The notes under the pieces were generated by a model. That model had not been told where the DNA came from. It searched no databases and was given only the letters and a program-made list of their open reading frames with translations. Positions 36,479-49,650 of a DNA stretch of 64,000 bases are shown piece by piece. The position numbers were made by a program, and so were the translations under genes. Every line of letters begins with the position of its first letter. Position 1 is the first letter of the stretch. The DNA comes from Annulohypoxylon bovei var. microspora (taxonomy: Eukaryota; Ascomycota; Sordariomycetes; Xylariales; Hypoxylaceae): positions 62,001-126,000 of the forward strand of contig MU405264.1 in NCBI GenBank assembly GCA_022836615.1, given 5' to 3'.

Positions 36479-39400
36479 TCAAGCAGTTAGTTGGTGGGAC
36501 AGGTCCGCAATCGAACGGCAAGCCGTATCTAATAGCGGAGTTTCGGTGATGCGACGAGAAACCCGCCCATTGCCGTCTCCGACGTCAGTGTTGTCTTGGT
36601 CTAACACCGATGCAGCCAGAAGCTGTCTTAGCGCCATAACTACAACATTGACAAGGTATACCAGAGACATGATGCAACTTCGCTTCTCACTTAACTCTGA
36701 GGCAGGAGTTTGCGAAGGCTTTATATCGACGTTTTCGAGGCTCTGGGCGTTGCCGACGTTGCTGCACTTTGGTTCTTTAGACAATAGATCAGTTGAGGTC
36801 ATCAATAATCGTTCGAGGTCGGCCGACGGCTTCTGAAGCTTCTTAATCCTCGGGATTTGTCATGTGCGCGGCCAAGTTCAAATAGCGAATTGATACCTAT
36901 GATTGCAACCCAAGCTATCGCGTAACCTCATTGGGTCGCTCGTTAGCTGTCGGTGCTGCGTAACACTCGAATGGCACGCAGCTTTAAGTCCGACCAGAAA
37001 GGCGTGAGCACTTTGTGTCACGCGGAGGCTTATTAACAGCACCACTAACTGTTTTTACTGGCAATAACGCGCGGATAATTGCTACACGTATGTTTGGGGT
37101 TCTGGGGGAAGCTCGGAGAAGGAGAAGCCACCGCTATCGTGATAAAACTGCAACTGTACTGTTGGTTTCACCGTTACCTACCTACCTATATCAAACGAGG
37201 CGTGAATATTCAACCGTCGACGGGCTGAATTGAACGCCTTGCCTAGTCGCAAATCCGCAAATAAAAATTTGTTGCGCGATGACCAAGCAAGGGCTAGAGG
37301 GATTAGTTTGAGATTGCCGCAAATTACTAACAGCCGCATAGGCTATCTCGATTGTTGTGTATAGTATATAGGTAGGTATTACTTACAGGTGCGATAAGAA
37401 CCTTGGTGTACTGCATAGTAGGCGAAAAATAAGACTAAAGGTGAGGGTAGAATTAATTCGGGGTACGATAGCGTAGCTCGCTAGATTAGAGAGGGGAAGA
37501 ATGCTGCAATCTCATAGGAGAATAATAAGGTGCTGTCCTCAGCCCTATGGTAAAAAGGCCATGCGTGTGAGCGGCGACACCGAAGGCAGATCCGCTACTG
37601 TTAACTGCTGCTAGCTGCTAGCGGAAGGGCTTATGGATCTCCGCAAGGTGCAGGGAGTAAAGGTCCAGTGTATAGCGTACCTATGTGTGTACTGTGAGCC
37701 CTGTGATGCAAGATTCCGCCATACAATACGTCGAATGAGGGGATCCGCGGCAAATATCGCATCGATGAGTAATAATAATGTACGGTTCACCGTACTAGTT
37801 GTTCTACGTCGCATTTCCTGCATCAGTTAATTTACCATCAGACCGCTACAACAGTTTAGCGTCGTCCGCAGTTATACGGCCGGCTGTACGTTGTTATCGC
37901 CGCTATGCCGTATCGCCTTCGCTTCGCTACCTACCTGCGTATTCCGCATCGCTACCACTGCGGGGGACGGCATGGAACGAGGAGGAAGAGATAGGTGTTG
38001 ACGCCATCGTAGGTAAGTTCTTGCGATGCTATCTCTTTCCTAGATGCTCCCCCACCGGGATACACACGACCTAGACAAAATCTAGACTTGGAACATGATA
38101 TCAACCACCGGACCATTCGATAGTCAATATTCGGGGTTTGAATTACCTAGACCGATATCCCTTTGGAACTCCCCGAAAGCGCATAATGTACCTTGCACTA
38201 TGGGTGAACTGATGTGCCTGATGCTTACTTACATATGATTAGTAGTAACGGCAATAATGTGCGGATGTCATCTCAGCCCTATGAAGGACAGTTTGGAGAA
38301 AAGATGTATGTAGATGGTAAGAGACGGATTAGGCCTAATCGGTAAGAAATCTGGGTGTACGTAAGTACCTTAATGTTCGAATTTTGTTACCTGTAACTTC
38401 CTGTAGCAGTGTACATAGCAATGTAATGGTGGTGGTATGATGCTGGAAAGAACTGGGGTTCCTAATTAGCCCTCAGACGGGATTGGTCTTGGCATGACCC
38501 AAGACCACAGGCACGGGTTCAGTCAGCACCCAGTAAGATTCGTCCTTGACTGCCGAAAAGAGGGTAAGAACTTTCTAAACTCCCACGATACGACTTACGT
38601 ATACTTCAAGGGGTCTAGCTCCAACGGACGCACATATGTACTTATATATATTAGGTACCAACTTATGTATGGTATTTATGTTGGTATAAATATGTATTTT
38701 TATTCCAATACAACCATCCATAGGTATGAATAGATGTGGATCGTTCGGGACCGTGTAAAGTGATTCATAGTGTACATACCTATTGTATGCCGCGCGATGC
38801 GTTGAATTTGTCAATTGCTGTGCTGCGCTCGAGGCTGCGTAGGACGATCGAGAAACTAGTCGGCCTAGTGACTAACATCACTTAAGAGGCGTATCTGCTT
38901 GTCTTGCACCATATTCTTTAGTATACCTAGCTAAGTATGCAGTATGCTAAACAATGACTCTTCAGCGATTAGGTAGTGTTAGTTAAGTGTGTGTCATGTA
39001 GTACAGAATCGTTTCTGTCGTGCATAGGATACGGCATACGGTTGACATTGACATAGACATGGCATCATTTACACATTGTCTTATTGTCGTATCCTGTCTC
39101 TGTGATGCGAAAAGACCATCAATTGAAACGAAGTTAGAAAGGTACTAGAAAAAGTACAGTACATGCGGATGTTAGGCAAGGATATTAGACTTAAAGACTA
39201 AAAATTACCAGAAACGGCAAAAGGTCTACCTCTTCTTGCGACTACTATCCACTTTCCTAAAGGGTATAATTAGCCCACATTTAACTAGCTGCCGCCTTAC
39301 GTATCGTACTTTGTACCATGGGTAGATTTGTAAGATTTCTATTTGATCTGGCAGCCGTATAGCGGGTATATAGCGGTACATCGTCTAAATTTTAGTGAAC

Positions 39401-40900
39401 CTAGTGAACCAGGTGAACGTAGGCGTCTTCCAAAACCATGTTAAATCCGTAATAGGGACCCAGTCATGAGTATCCATCCTATCCACGTTTAATGAATCGT
39501 GACACGATGAGAGCCGGGGTTTTCAACTACATCGTATATCGCATTCCAATCACCAAATAGCGAAGTATTTGAGTTTGGGAATCCATTGAAGCAAAGCCCC
39601 AAGACACACGTCCAATTTGCGTGGACCAGAAATGATAGACGAAAAAGACGCAGGGGTTATAGGATCGCGCATTATGTGAGTCTTTTAATTCTCTCACCAT
39701 ACTGTAGTATATCCATGTTGCGTCGCGTGGCATGAATTGTATGTCCTACGTTTGGAAGATTGCCTCCCAAGCAAACCATATGCGTGGGTCGTACATCGCA
39801 TCTGCTACGGTACATAGCCAGATAGCTTGGGGAAATATGGGGGCGGTTTTGTTGTGATCCTATCAAGCTTCGGAGCACGGAATGATTTCAAACAGGACTT
39901 TGGTTAATGATCTGCAAGAGGATTCCCTCGAGTATTAAGTCTCTCGATAGAATTCGGATAGAATTGGGAGAGGCCATGCGGAGGAGTCTGTGCCTTCAAA
40001 AAGAGATCGCTTTCGAGGAAGCTAACAGACCAATTCGAACCATGTTACTTATCTTCGATCGTCCAAAGTCAAGTGAACGTCGGTCCTATAAACTAAAGTC
40101 CTATATGCCAAAAGATCATCTGTTGACTAGACAACTTATCTAGATATCTATGAACTAGCGTCGGCATCTCTCTCGCCGTATTTGCTCGTTTCATATCCGC
40201 CACCCCAATGATAGCCTCCTAACTCTGGGGGAAGACGCGCGTTAGGCAACGCTGAGACGTGGACTCCAGGGCGGGGGGAGTACCTACACACCTACTCCCG
40301 GAGATTTCGGGGCCTGAACGTCCCTTTGACATGAGCCAAGTGGTGTCGATCCCGCATGTGAAGCACGCAGCAGGCAGGTAGGGTCGCCATATGCAGAGCG
40401 TAGGGCTATCTAACATGTTTCCTAATGCGGCTAGACTGCCTAGGTATCCTTCAACATTTCGAGCTCATGCATGCTAAGATTGCTAGCCAGTCGCATGAAG
40501 CATCCGTCTATCTGCGACTACGGCTCCGAGAATTCAGGGGGTGTTCTACATAGTTGGCTATTAAGATAAGGGGGTTCAGCTGATCTCGACGCTGAGATGA
40601 AGGGTATCAGACCTGGTGAATCCAGAACGTGGAGAAATAAGGCCGTTATTAATCCCCCGGCGATCTCGAAGCGATACTTGCCTCCTTCGTCCGAATTTGC
40701 GCTCGTCGGCATGTATTCCCCAGAATATGTAGGTAGTCTGCTTAGTATATCTGCAGGGCACGTTCAACTGAACGAGACGGGTGGGAGCTGCTTAGGTAGG
40801 ATCTCACATGGCTGTCCTAACTGAGATCGTTGGTAACGGTTGTGACCTGAGCGAGGCTTCTGATTTGTCGTCCCGCGAGCGTTCCTGCTATGTGAGACGC
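36479..40900. other. Gene desert, part 3
   Basis: No gene recognised. Two short frames have ordinary protein-like composition: 36479-36805 on the minus strand (108 codons) and 39907-40143 on the plus strand (78 codons). Neither resembles a known family. ACCT/AGGT runs occur near 37180, 37370 and 37929. Confidence 0.45.
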
Positions 40901-43900
40901 ACCTTGTACATGTACCTGCCGCCGCTGTAATGACCTCCGCAGAAGGGGAGGGTTCTTGGCGAGTGAGAACCTTAAAACCCTTCCACGTTGGCTCGAGGAC
41001 CCGAAGTAGTGGGTGGCTTATGTTGTGCCGTTACCTGCGGAAGGGTAGTGTCAGCAAGCACCAGCAGCAACAACAACACGCGATTTGCCGACTCTGTGGG
41101 AAAAATCCAAGCTTCTCGCGTCAGCACCCAACCTCGGTAGGGTAGATGTTTAGATATGTAGTCGAATCAGTAATCGTATAAGTATGCGGGATACCGTACC
41201 CACTGCTCTTAAAGCCGACACTAAATACGATGGAATCTAACTTGCGGCTTTAGGATTAAGATTAACTTGACATTAGACCACTATTACCCCAGGATGGGTA
41301 GATAGGTACATATTAACATATTAGGATGACAATGAAACCTCATAAGAACGAAGGAATATTGCAACAGGGAGTAGCAGAAATGGAAGACGAGATTGATCAT
41401 GCGAAAAGCCTATCAACGCTGTGATCGTGATCTGGATATGCCATTCGTATATATTTTTAAGCATAATGAAACTCCAATAGCAGTGCAATAGGCAGAATAT
41501 GCTATGTACGGCAGCTCGGCAAGAGGGCAGGGCTTCTTAGCTGCTCAAAGCTTAGCACGAGGCTGGCGCCAGCAGTGGCGATGGGAAACGGATATCGGTC
41601 CTATTCCATCCATGCCCCCGATTATACGTTAAATCTGCCGATGGATCATTGAGAAAAGTATGATTAAACATGGAACAAGCTAAGAGGCAACGAAAAAAAG
41701 GCTGACCTAAAAAAAGACGATGTTTATCGGTGGAGGTAGGTATAAAATAGTTTTATGTGGGCTAATCATAAGAGAGAACGATAACGAATTGGTATGTACT
41801 AAGTAAATTATAATGGGTTTATGAGGAGACCAATAGCCATGTGGCATCTGCATGGATTTCATCGTCCATGGCTACCAAAATTTGCCTAGCGAGGCTGAGA
41901 ATAGGTAGGTACATACATTAAGGAAAAAGGGGGGCGATCTTCATTGGTGCTCGAGCCAACCTTGAAGACGGTGTCGGAACAAATGCTGCGTACTTTGGAG
42001 AATTGCAGCCGACCATTTGAAATCGCAAGTCTCAGCCCTGAATAATACCCTTGTTATTCGTCGAAGATTCGAAGGTGTGAGTGTTTGAAAGCAATCTGAG
42101 ACCACGAGGTTTATTGTGCCTTGTTAGGAATGCCGCCGTCGACATTTCGGAGTTGTCCGGGTAGTCCGGTTAACCACACACACCATGAAGAATATACTGT
42201 GCGTGTTGTGTGCGAGTAGACCTGAACATCTCTCCCGAATAGCACATTCCTACGGCGCCTCGAGGTCACGAGCAGCCGACTTCTAATTTTGACGTCTCGC
42301 TTCCTAATAAACAGTATGATTTGTCACAATATGAGTTTGTGGGGATAACCTTAGGCACCCAAGGCACACCTTTTAAAAAGACCCTGCAGAAGTTCGAAAA
42401 AGATGCAAAGGGCGACATGATGGTATTGATAAGATCTGGGGTGTACAGTCGACGATGTTACTATATCGGCGCTATCAGTCTCACCAGTTAGGTAGGTGAA
42501 TAGGCTAGTGATTTTTCTTGGTGGTGATGAATTGATAGACGTGATATTATTTTAGCAAAAGCCGAAGCCGAAATGGTTGACCTGGAGCAAAACTGGGGTG
42601 GTCAGGGCAGTCAGGGTTGGTTTATTCGAGAAGGATATTCGAAGTCTTACTAGCAGCCCTAGAAGAGGGGGGTTGGTAGCCAATCAGAAGAGCCGAACTA
42701 GCTTTGTAATGGTCGCATCCCAAAAATAGAACCATTAGAAAGCACGTGCGAATCAAACGAGGGTCTGTTAGAATTTAGACCCTAGTCACTGCTAACTCAG
42801 GTCCGCCTTTTCCACTTCCACTTCCACCTACCCAGTCACTTTCCTATTTTCCACCTTCCTAACCGTTATCCAGGTATCTACCATTTGCTATTTGCTGGGG
42901 GCCGAAAATATCCTACAGAAAAATCAGAAACAAGAAAACGCCAACCCCTTTTTTTATCGTCTTACCGCTTTACCGCTTTACGTAAGTAACTGGCGGGCTT
43001 TCTAGGTGGCATATCATAGATCTGATCGCTTGGCGTCTTACCGAACATCGTTCCGAATGTCTAAGCCTCCCTTCCATGCATGATTCTCGAAGGACTGGAG
43101 ACCAACCGTTTGGAAACACCATCAGCCATGGCTTTGGATTCTTCATGGAATGTCGTCTGCGTATTTCGTTGGTTAGAAGAGAATTTCATTCCAGGGAGTC
43201 TTCCTGGCCTCGTATACGCGGCACCGTATCGTTCCAACGCAACAACAAAACGCCTCTGTACTCAGATTCCATTTCTATTCCATGTCTAAAAATATGAGCC
43301 TCAATCGATCACGCCGTATTCAGCTCGATTGTGACTCCGCACGTCCTATCTACGGCTTTTGAATCGTTTTCGCTTTTCGCATTTTGAGTGATCACCTGAT
43401 ATCTACACAGCCTACGCCGAACGGTGTGAATACTTTAGTGTGTATGTGTGTATGTGTATATACAAATCAATGTTGGAGGCGGATAGTGATGACGACAACA
43501 ATCATGATATGATGTCCGTCGGGACTCGGAAGGTCGGGGCACGGCCATGATAGTCCCAGAGTCCTTCCATGTGTTCATGTTCCCATGATGATTTTATACC
43601 GCTAATCATTTCTAGGAATAGCAATTATGTGCGCATTATAGATATCGAAGACAGCAAGAAAGATAGCAAGCAAGCATAAAATTCGAGTATCCTATTCATC
43701 TTATCCCGTCCCGCTTCTACTCTCATCAAAGTACTACTAGTATTAGTATTAAAGTATGAGCAAGGCATGTGTGAGGCATGGATGCAAGTCGAAGGGCGAG
43801 AGATAGCTCCGAGTTTAGAAAAGTCCTATCTCGTCCTTGCCCGCACAATCCATCCAAAGCGGATCTGCGAGTGGTCGGGATACGCAATGAACTCATCGAC

Positions 43901-45261
43901 TCATTCGACACTAATTCGACTCATCGTAGAAATGGATCAATGAGAATTCATCATGGCTTTTGACCTAGCGCAACAAAACTCCAAGAATTCCAAAAACTGG
44001 TGCTGGAGTGCGACATGATCCAGAAAAAGACCTTGTCTACCCGCCCAGCTTCGCCTTAAGCTAAATTTTAGTTAAGTAGATACAGCAGATACAGTTACTT
44101 AGCGGGTTTCTAATGGTTGTTTTAAGAGAAACAATTAACCTACCTATTATAGTTAAGTTTCTTAAATGGATTGTTTGCCTTTTTTTAAACTATTAGGCAG
44201 TTTAATGTGGATTTTGTTGGTACTTCTTTAGAACTTTAGTATGGAATTCAAAGAACCTTTCACCTATGACGGTTAGTTTGGTCGTAAAATCCATCGTTCT
44301 GGCGAATTAAAGTGAATAGGCTAATAAATCTGGGTGCCTAGCCTAGCCAGCCCTATGACTAGGCATATTTACAAGGGGTTCTGGGGGGGACTAGCGGCGC
44401 TGCTTTTAAGTAAATCGAAAGTACGTTACCTTGTAGGGTTAAGCATTGTACTTTGTATCTGGATCGCAAAATTCGGGCAAATTTAGCAAACTCCAGTGCG
44501 CAATTGTCCTCCCCCTCTTCTCTTCCCCTGTCCACCTGTTTACAGCTCGTCTGGAAGAGGTACAGTACATCCATCGTGTACTTTAAAATATCACACCCCT
44601 CTTTTCCAAATGAACCCCTGTCCGTTCCGCACGAGTTCTTCTACCATAGTACATACCGCCGTACCTTCGTACCGTTCCACCAGGGACATGGATCGCCCGC
44701 TACCTCTTACCCTCTTCTACCCTTCCATACCTTCCCTCGGATTTGAGGCGTAGTTACTTTGTCTCTCGCACTGGCCCCAGTCCCAGCGGAAGCTACAACA
44801 CACACACCCCCCCTTACACTTTTCTCTACCACCCCAAACGAGGTTGCAGTGAAAGAGCGGACTGCAGGCAGGCCCTCCTCGCATTCAAATGCCCTGTCCA
44901 AAAGCTGTGCATCCATGCTCGCATGGAACATGGAAATACGTAGCTACGTATCTACGTACCCCGGCCGGGTTCGACGAGGATGGGGGCTACTCCAGCTTGA
45001 ACGCAGCTTCGATGGCTGAACAGACCTGACCTTCAACTTGTATATATTAGATTCCTTCCTCCCGCCTCACAACTTTATGTGTCCCACCACATCTCGGTTC
45101 GATAAGTGTTTATATAACTTCAAAGTAAGATATCACTAGTACTGTCCTCGGTTCTGACTACGAGCTGCCAACCGAACTTTTCCCTCATCATCTTATATAG
45201 CTTATAGCTTATATACAGAGTCCAACCCGGACTAGTACGAGCTTTAAAAAACACCACAGCT
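40901..45261. other. Gene desert, part 4, and bZIP promoter
   Basis: No gene recognised. A CAG/CAA microsatellite lies at about 41055-41081 and a TG-rich run at about 43438-43462. Two overlapping frames at 43076-43297 look protein-like in both readings, which argues that chance explains at least one. The last few hundred bases must carry the promoter of the bZIP gene. Confidence 0.45.
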
Positions 45262-46223
45262 ATGTACGCAATGTCACAACACCAATATTCATATCCTGCT
45301 GCACCGGCTCCGAGACAGTATTCAGCACACGGAACAAGCAGCGCATTCTCCAGTTCGGCCAACCCTGACGAGGATTGGACTAAGATCTCAGATCTCGCCG
45401 AGCGTCGGAGGATACAGAACCGGATCGCTCAGCGCAACTACCGTAGGTTGCTCCATAGCTTGACTTCTCCCCATTGACCGGATAGTCCTGACAGTTTCTG
45501 TAGGCAAGAAGTTAAAGAGGCGTCTGGAAGACCTCGAGAGGCGCGCGGGGACCTCAGACGACGCGTCCTCCCCCACCGGAAGTGACAAGCAGTCGCAGTC
45601 CAGCACCCGGACCACGAAGAAGACGAGCTCTTCCAAGTCGCAGAAGTCCTCGACCCCTCAGAAGCCGGTACAACCTCCCCAGTTCACGCCGCCCATGAAC
45701 CACGATGACGAGATCCTGTTCGGCCACACATACGATGACAGGGAGCGATCTCACACGCCGCCTTCGTTTATGGGATACTCGGCCTACCCCCCGCCGGACG
45801 AGATGATCCTACCTCCCTACAACGCGGCGCAACCGTACCACCACCCGATAACCACGAGCGAGGGCTACCCTAGCTATATGGCGTCTGCCGTCCCCTGTAC
45901 CCTCCCCCCCATGACACACTTCAACGACGCCATCAAGAGGGAAACGTATCCCCCTGAGGAGTCTATGTCATATGTGAACTACGGCTTCGTGCCTGGAATG
46001 GATGTCCACGCACAAAATTCGTACGACCACTCGAACCCTCATGTGAGTCATGTGCGCGCTTACTCCCGCCGAGAACCACGTAGCTGATCGGTGTCGCTAG
46101 ACCCCACCGCTTTCACACTCGTACGACCACTCGGCGAACGGCTCAGAGTCCGGCTACGACTACCCGACTACGCCGCTCTCGATGCCCGGGTCCCCCGGCC
46201 TAGGGCATCAGCAGCAACGGTGA
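45262..46223 (+). CDS. bZIP-type transcription factor with a short zipper
   Basis: Three exons, 45262-45442, 45504-46042 and 46101-46223; 280 aa. Residues 47-61 (ERRRIQNRIAQRNYR) are a fungal bZIP basic region, with the DNA-contact set Asn53, Ala56, Gln57, Tyr60 and Arg61. The first intron cuts inside the codon for the residue after Tyr60. It rejoins as RKKLKRRLEDLERRAG, so the contact helix is complete only after splicing. The zipper fades after Leu64, Leu68 and Leu71; Ser/Thr/Lys-rich low complexity follows. The rest is Pro/Tyr/His-rich (PPSFMGYSAYPPPDE) and probably an activation region. The last exon adds TPPLSHSYDHSANG and ends HQQQR. Reading through the second intron would instead end at 46087. 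Targets are unknown; neighbours within 2.7 kb give no clue. Confidence 0.88.
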
Positions 46224-48770
46224 TAGATCGCGACACAGCGACGAAGAAAAGAGGCGCCGCGGGGGAGGAAGAAAGGAGACAGATACGATGCATTGGGCAT
46301 TGGCATTGGGCGAACACGAGGAGCATGGATAGGATCACGAGTATGGACGGGTTATGTTTCAGTGTCGGGAATGACGGCGCGAGATACCACACACTCGGGA
46401 CGAAGGGACTCGTCTTTGATTTTGGCGGTGCATATAGTTTAGGTTCAGGGATATCCGGGCAAAGCGAGGTGTTTTTTTTTTATTACCTAGGATTCTTTCG
46501 AGAGGACTCTTGGAAACAAACGTTAGAAGCATTACAGGGCTCTCTCGAGCTAAGACAGCGATTCTGTGGATACGCAAATGGAGTAAAATTGGCACAAACG
46601 ATGTCATTTCAGAAGTTTCAAATGTACATATTTCTGCAACGTCCGTATCTATGTGGAGTTATTTTACGACTGTTTTATCACATGGTCCATTGTTTTTCTG
46701 TGCCACATTGTAACGTCCTCAGTACCCGACGGCGCGCGATAAAACGTTGGCAAGTTGGTGTTAATGCGGCAGGCGCGGAACTTTTGCGCCTCTCTCATCT
46801 CTCGCGTTTTCTACTTTCCATGAGGCAGCTCCACGACCGATGTCGTATCGAGCAGGCCGTTATCGTTATTATAGATGCTGTTGGTGTTGTTTGGTATTGT
46901 GATTCACAACATAACGATGACGAGGACAACGTTGGTCCTTGGAGCTAGGATGACCAACGACAAGAGCCTCGCTGAGGTAATGCCAAGCCACCAAGACGTG
47001 CTACCGGGTATTTCATTATAACCAACTTGCGAGTTTCGCAATTGTATTCCTCGGATCGCGCACACTAACCCCAAACATTTAAAACACAACAATGTCGAGA
47101 ATGGTAAATTGGGACTCAACCACAAAAAAAAAAATTCAAAGACGTCGCAATTCTAGCGTATAGTAGGGTTTAAACCAACGCCAAGCAAAGATCCATCGGA
47201 TAACCTTGATAAAGGCGAGTGGACCCCTTTAGTTTCGAGCTGCGCAGGTCGCGGAATCCTATTTTACAATTCGATTTTACCTACAGTGCTTAGAGTTCAT
47301 GGCGCCAGCGGACGATATAGGAAACTCCGCTGTATATAGTGAGGCGCGATTCCAGCGCTAGGTCCTGGCATGGTCCTCCTCTCTTCAATATTGAAATATA
47401 TCATATGAGACCCGTGCCTGTTCGCATCTTGCTGCATCGTTTTACCAATGCGCCGCACGTGTGGAACTCGCGACTCGGACTATGGAATTGGTCCGGAGGC
47501 CGTTCGCAGATGGTCGGCGCGAAGGATGGTTTGTTTAAGACTTTAAGTTCGTCGGAAGAATCCCGCTACCTCGCAAGGGGGATTTTCGAGAAATGCGCCG
47601 AGCTCTAAAGTCCGGGCTTCTGCGGGGAATCGGATTCGGTGGAATAGATCGACGTAGAGATATATGGTCCACATTGGTAATATGTGTTTGCTGACTATCT
47701 CTGTGTATAATCAAGTGAAGATTAACTGATGAACAATAACTGAATAATTATATCTAATAATAAGACAACATCATCGCCGCATCGTTGGTCGGCAAGACTG
47801 ATAGACCGTCTATTCCCAAGCACTCGGAGTACTTGATCTGCTCACAGTTTACCTTCCCGGAACAGGGTGATCCGAGACATGTCGGATCGTGGTAATTCTA
47901 CCGAAGAGGAAGGGCACGATCATCAGAAGAATTACCTTCGCAAGTATGTGGTGGCACAGACAATGAAGCGGAAACCAGCATCATCGTACATACATACATA
48001 TTAAATCCATACATCCAACGGGTCTCAAGGCTCGAAGGAGTACATACACAGCCTGTATGTATGGAGGGGAATAAGCAATGGAGATAAGAGGGAGATAAGT
48101 TCGGCGACCAAACTCCTTAATTGGAAGTGATATATAACTGACCTCATAGAAATGGGAAAGTGGCTGGAGTCGATTCGGAGCCACAATACTCATTCGGGTC
48201 GCAGTATAGCCCCATATAACAAGCAACGAACCTATCGCGGCTAGAGGCGCTTCTCCGGCTATGCGGCTATTCCTAATACATTATATCCATACTACATACA
48301 GAGGAAAGAGGCACGGACATTACTATATCGATTACCACTACATACAGCCTTAGAACTTAGACACTATCCAAACACATCTCCATTCACAGTATGCTAGCAT
48401 ACCTATAGCATTCAACATTGATAAGGTAGCTCGGTCGTTGGCGCATGTCCCGCGAGAATTAAGGACACCATTTTGCATTTTGCATTTTGCGTTCTTTCTT
48501 TTCCTCCTACCAACAATTGAAATTTGACGATAACCAACGCCGCCCGACTACCCGGATGCAGGTTATCTAAGTGGCTCCTCTTTTTCAACTAACCTTGACC
48601 AAGGTTACGTTAGCACTGACCTCTGCTCCGGTACTGTGGATCGCGAGCCTCAACCGAGCGATGTATGATCACCTCGAGCTTCCGTCTCCGAGCATGTTGG
48701 CTGCAGTCATATACACAACTTCAGTAGTTGAAAGTCTATGAGATCTCGCTACCGTTAATTAGCTACCAAC

Positions 48771-48805
48771 ATATATATACAATAGATATATATATATATA
48801 TATAT
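48771..48805. repeat. TA dinucleotide repeat
   Basis: Interrupted run of alternating T and A about 35 bases long, broken by one CAATAG. A simple microsatellite in the upstream region of the CIA30 gene. Confidence 0.85.
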
Positions 48806-48933
48806 CCCCTGAAGCTAAAATTTGACCCCCCCCTTTTTTTTTAACCTTACTATAAAGGGGCTACTTTAACAGCTCCTACTATCCAACTTAAACATAGTTC
48901 AGAGTCTGGAAGAGCTACTCGGGAGGTTTGAGA

Positions 48934-48943
48934 TATATAAAAG
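48934..48943 (+). promoter_or_regulatory. Strong TATA-like box abutting the CIA30 start codon
   Basis: TATATAAAAG ends five bases before the proposed ATG at 48949. As a functional TATA box it would place transcription start inside the coding region, so either it is not used or the start model needs revision. Confidence 0.3.
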
Positions 48944-48948
48944 GCACC

Positions 48949-49650
48949 ATGATGACGAGCGAACCTAATTTCTACATATTCGGCGGGTATAAGTGAGTTT
49001 TCCCCTTAGAATTCAAAAAGTGCCCGCTAACAAATCCCCTCAGATCGTGGAACGAAGGCGCGTGGAGCTCATCAGACGACCGTGTGCGGGGCGGCAAAAG
49101 CAAGAGCTACCTAGTGTGCTCGGCGGACTCGAGCGTGGCGACGTTCCGGGGCACGCTAGACATCGCGGCGCTGAAGGGGGCCGGGTTCGCGTCGCAGCGC
49201 ACGGTGGACCCGCAGTCCTGGGACCTGCTCGGCTACCAGGGGCTGCGGCTCGGCGTGGGCGCCGCCGACGGCAAGAAGTACACGCTCGTGCTCAAGGACG
49301 ACGTGCCGTCCAAGCGCGCCGCCAACGACGGCCGCGACGAGAGCACCGTCAGCTGGGAGTTCGACTTCGTGGCCCCTGTCGACGGCGAGGTCAGCGCGCT
49401 CTGGCAGGACTTCAGGCCCACGTACCGCGGCGTGCCGGTGCCTGACGCCGAGCCCCTGCGCTTGGATCATATCAAGCGCATGGGCGTCATGATGCGAAGG
49501 TTTGTAGTCCTTCCCTGCGGGAGTACCCGTGCTGCGTGGTTCGCGCTTACTGAGTTTTGCGATAGTTTCTTTGGCGAACAGGAGGGCCCTTTTAGGCTGG
49601 ACATCAGGTATATCGCGGCGATAGAACCGGAGGCCAAACCGAACGAATGA
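48949..49650 (+). CDS. CIA30-domain protein (complex I intermediate-associated protein 30 family)
   Basis: Three exons, 48949-48992, 49044-49499 and 49566-49650; 194 aa. CIA30 was named for a chaperone of mitochondrial complex I assembly in Neurospora. The wider family has a galactose-binding-like beta-sandwich, and many short fungal members have unproven roles. The spliced product begins MMTSEPNFYIFGG, then KSWNEGAWSSSDDRVRGGKS, the family's opening. SYLVCS, FRGTLDIAALKGAGFASQRT, the WELDFVAP-like WEFDFVAP, a Trp-Gln-Asp-Phe core strand and the closing FFGEQEGPFRLDIRYI follow. The entire protein is this one domain. I see no basic, amphipathic mitochondrial presequence, so import is doubtful. 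GC3 is very high. No other in-frame ATG exists until near residue 160. Confidence 0.88.

Larger units (their letters stand above)
46224..48948. other. Intergenic with a long unexplained open frame
   Basis: The + frame entered at 46091 stays open to 46948, crossing from the last bZIP exon (in a different reading frame) into the downstream region. I do not call it a gene: it lacks an ATG before about 46324 and resembles nothing known. The remainder shows short frames only, a GCATTTT triplication near 48470-48490 and AT-rich DNA. Confidence 0.45.
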
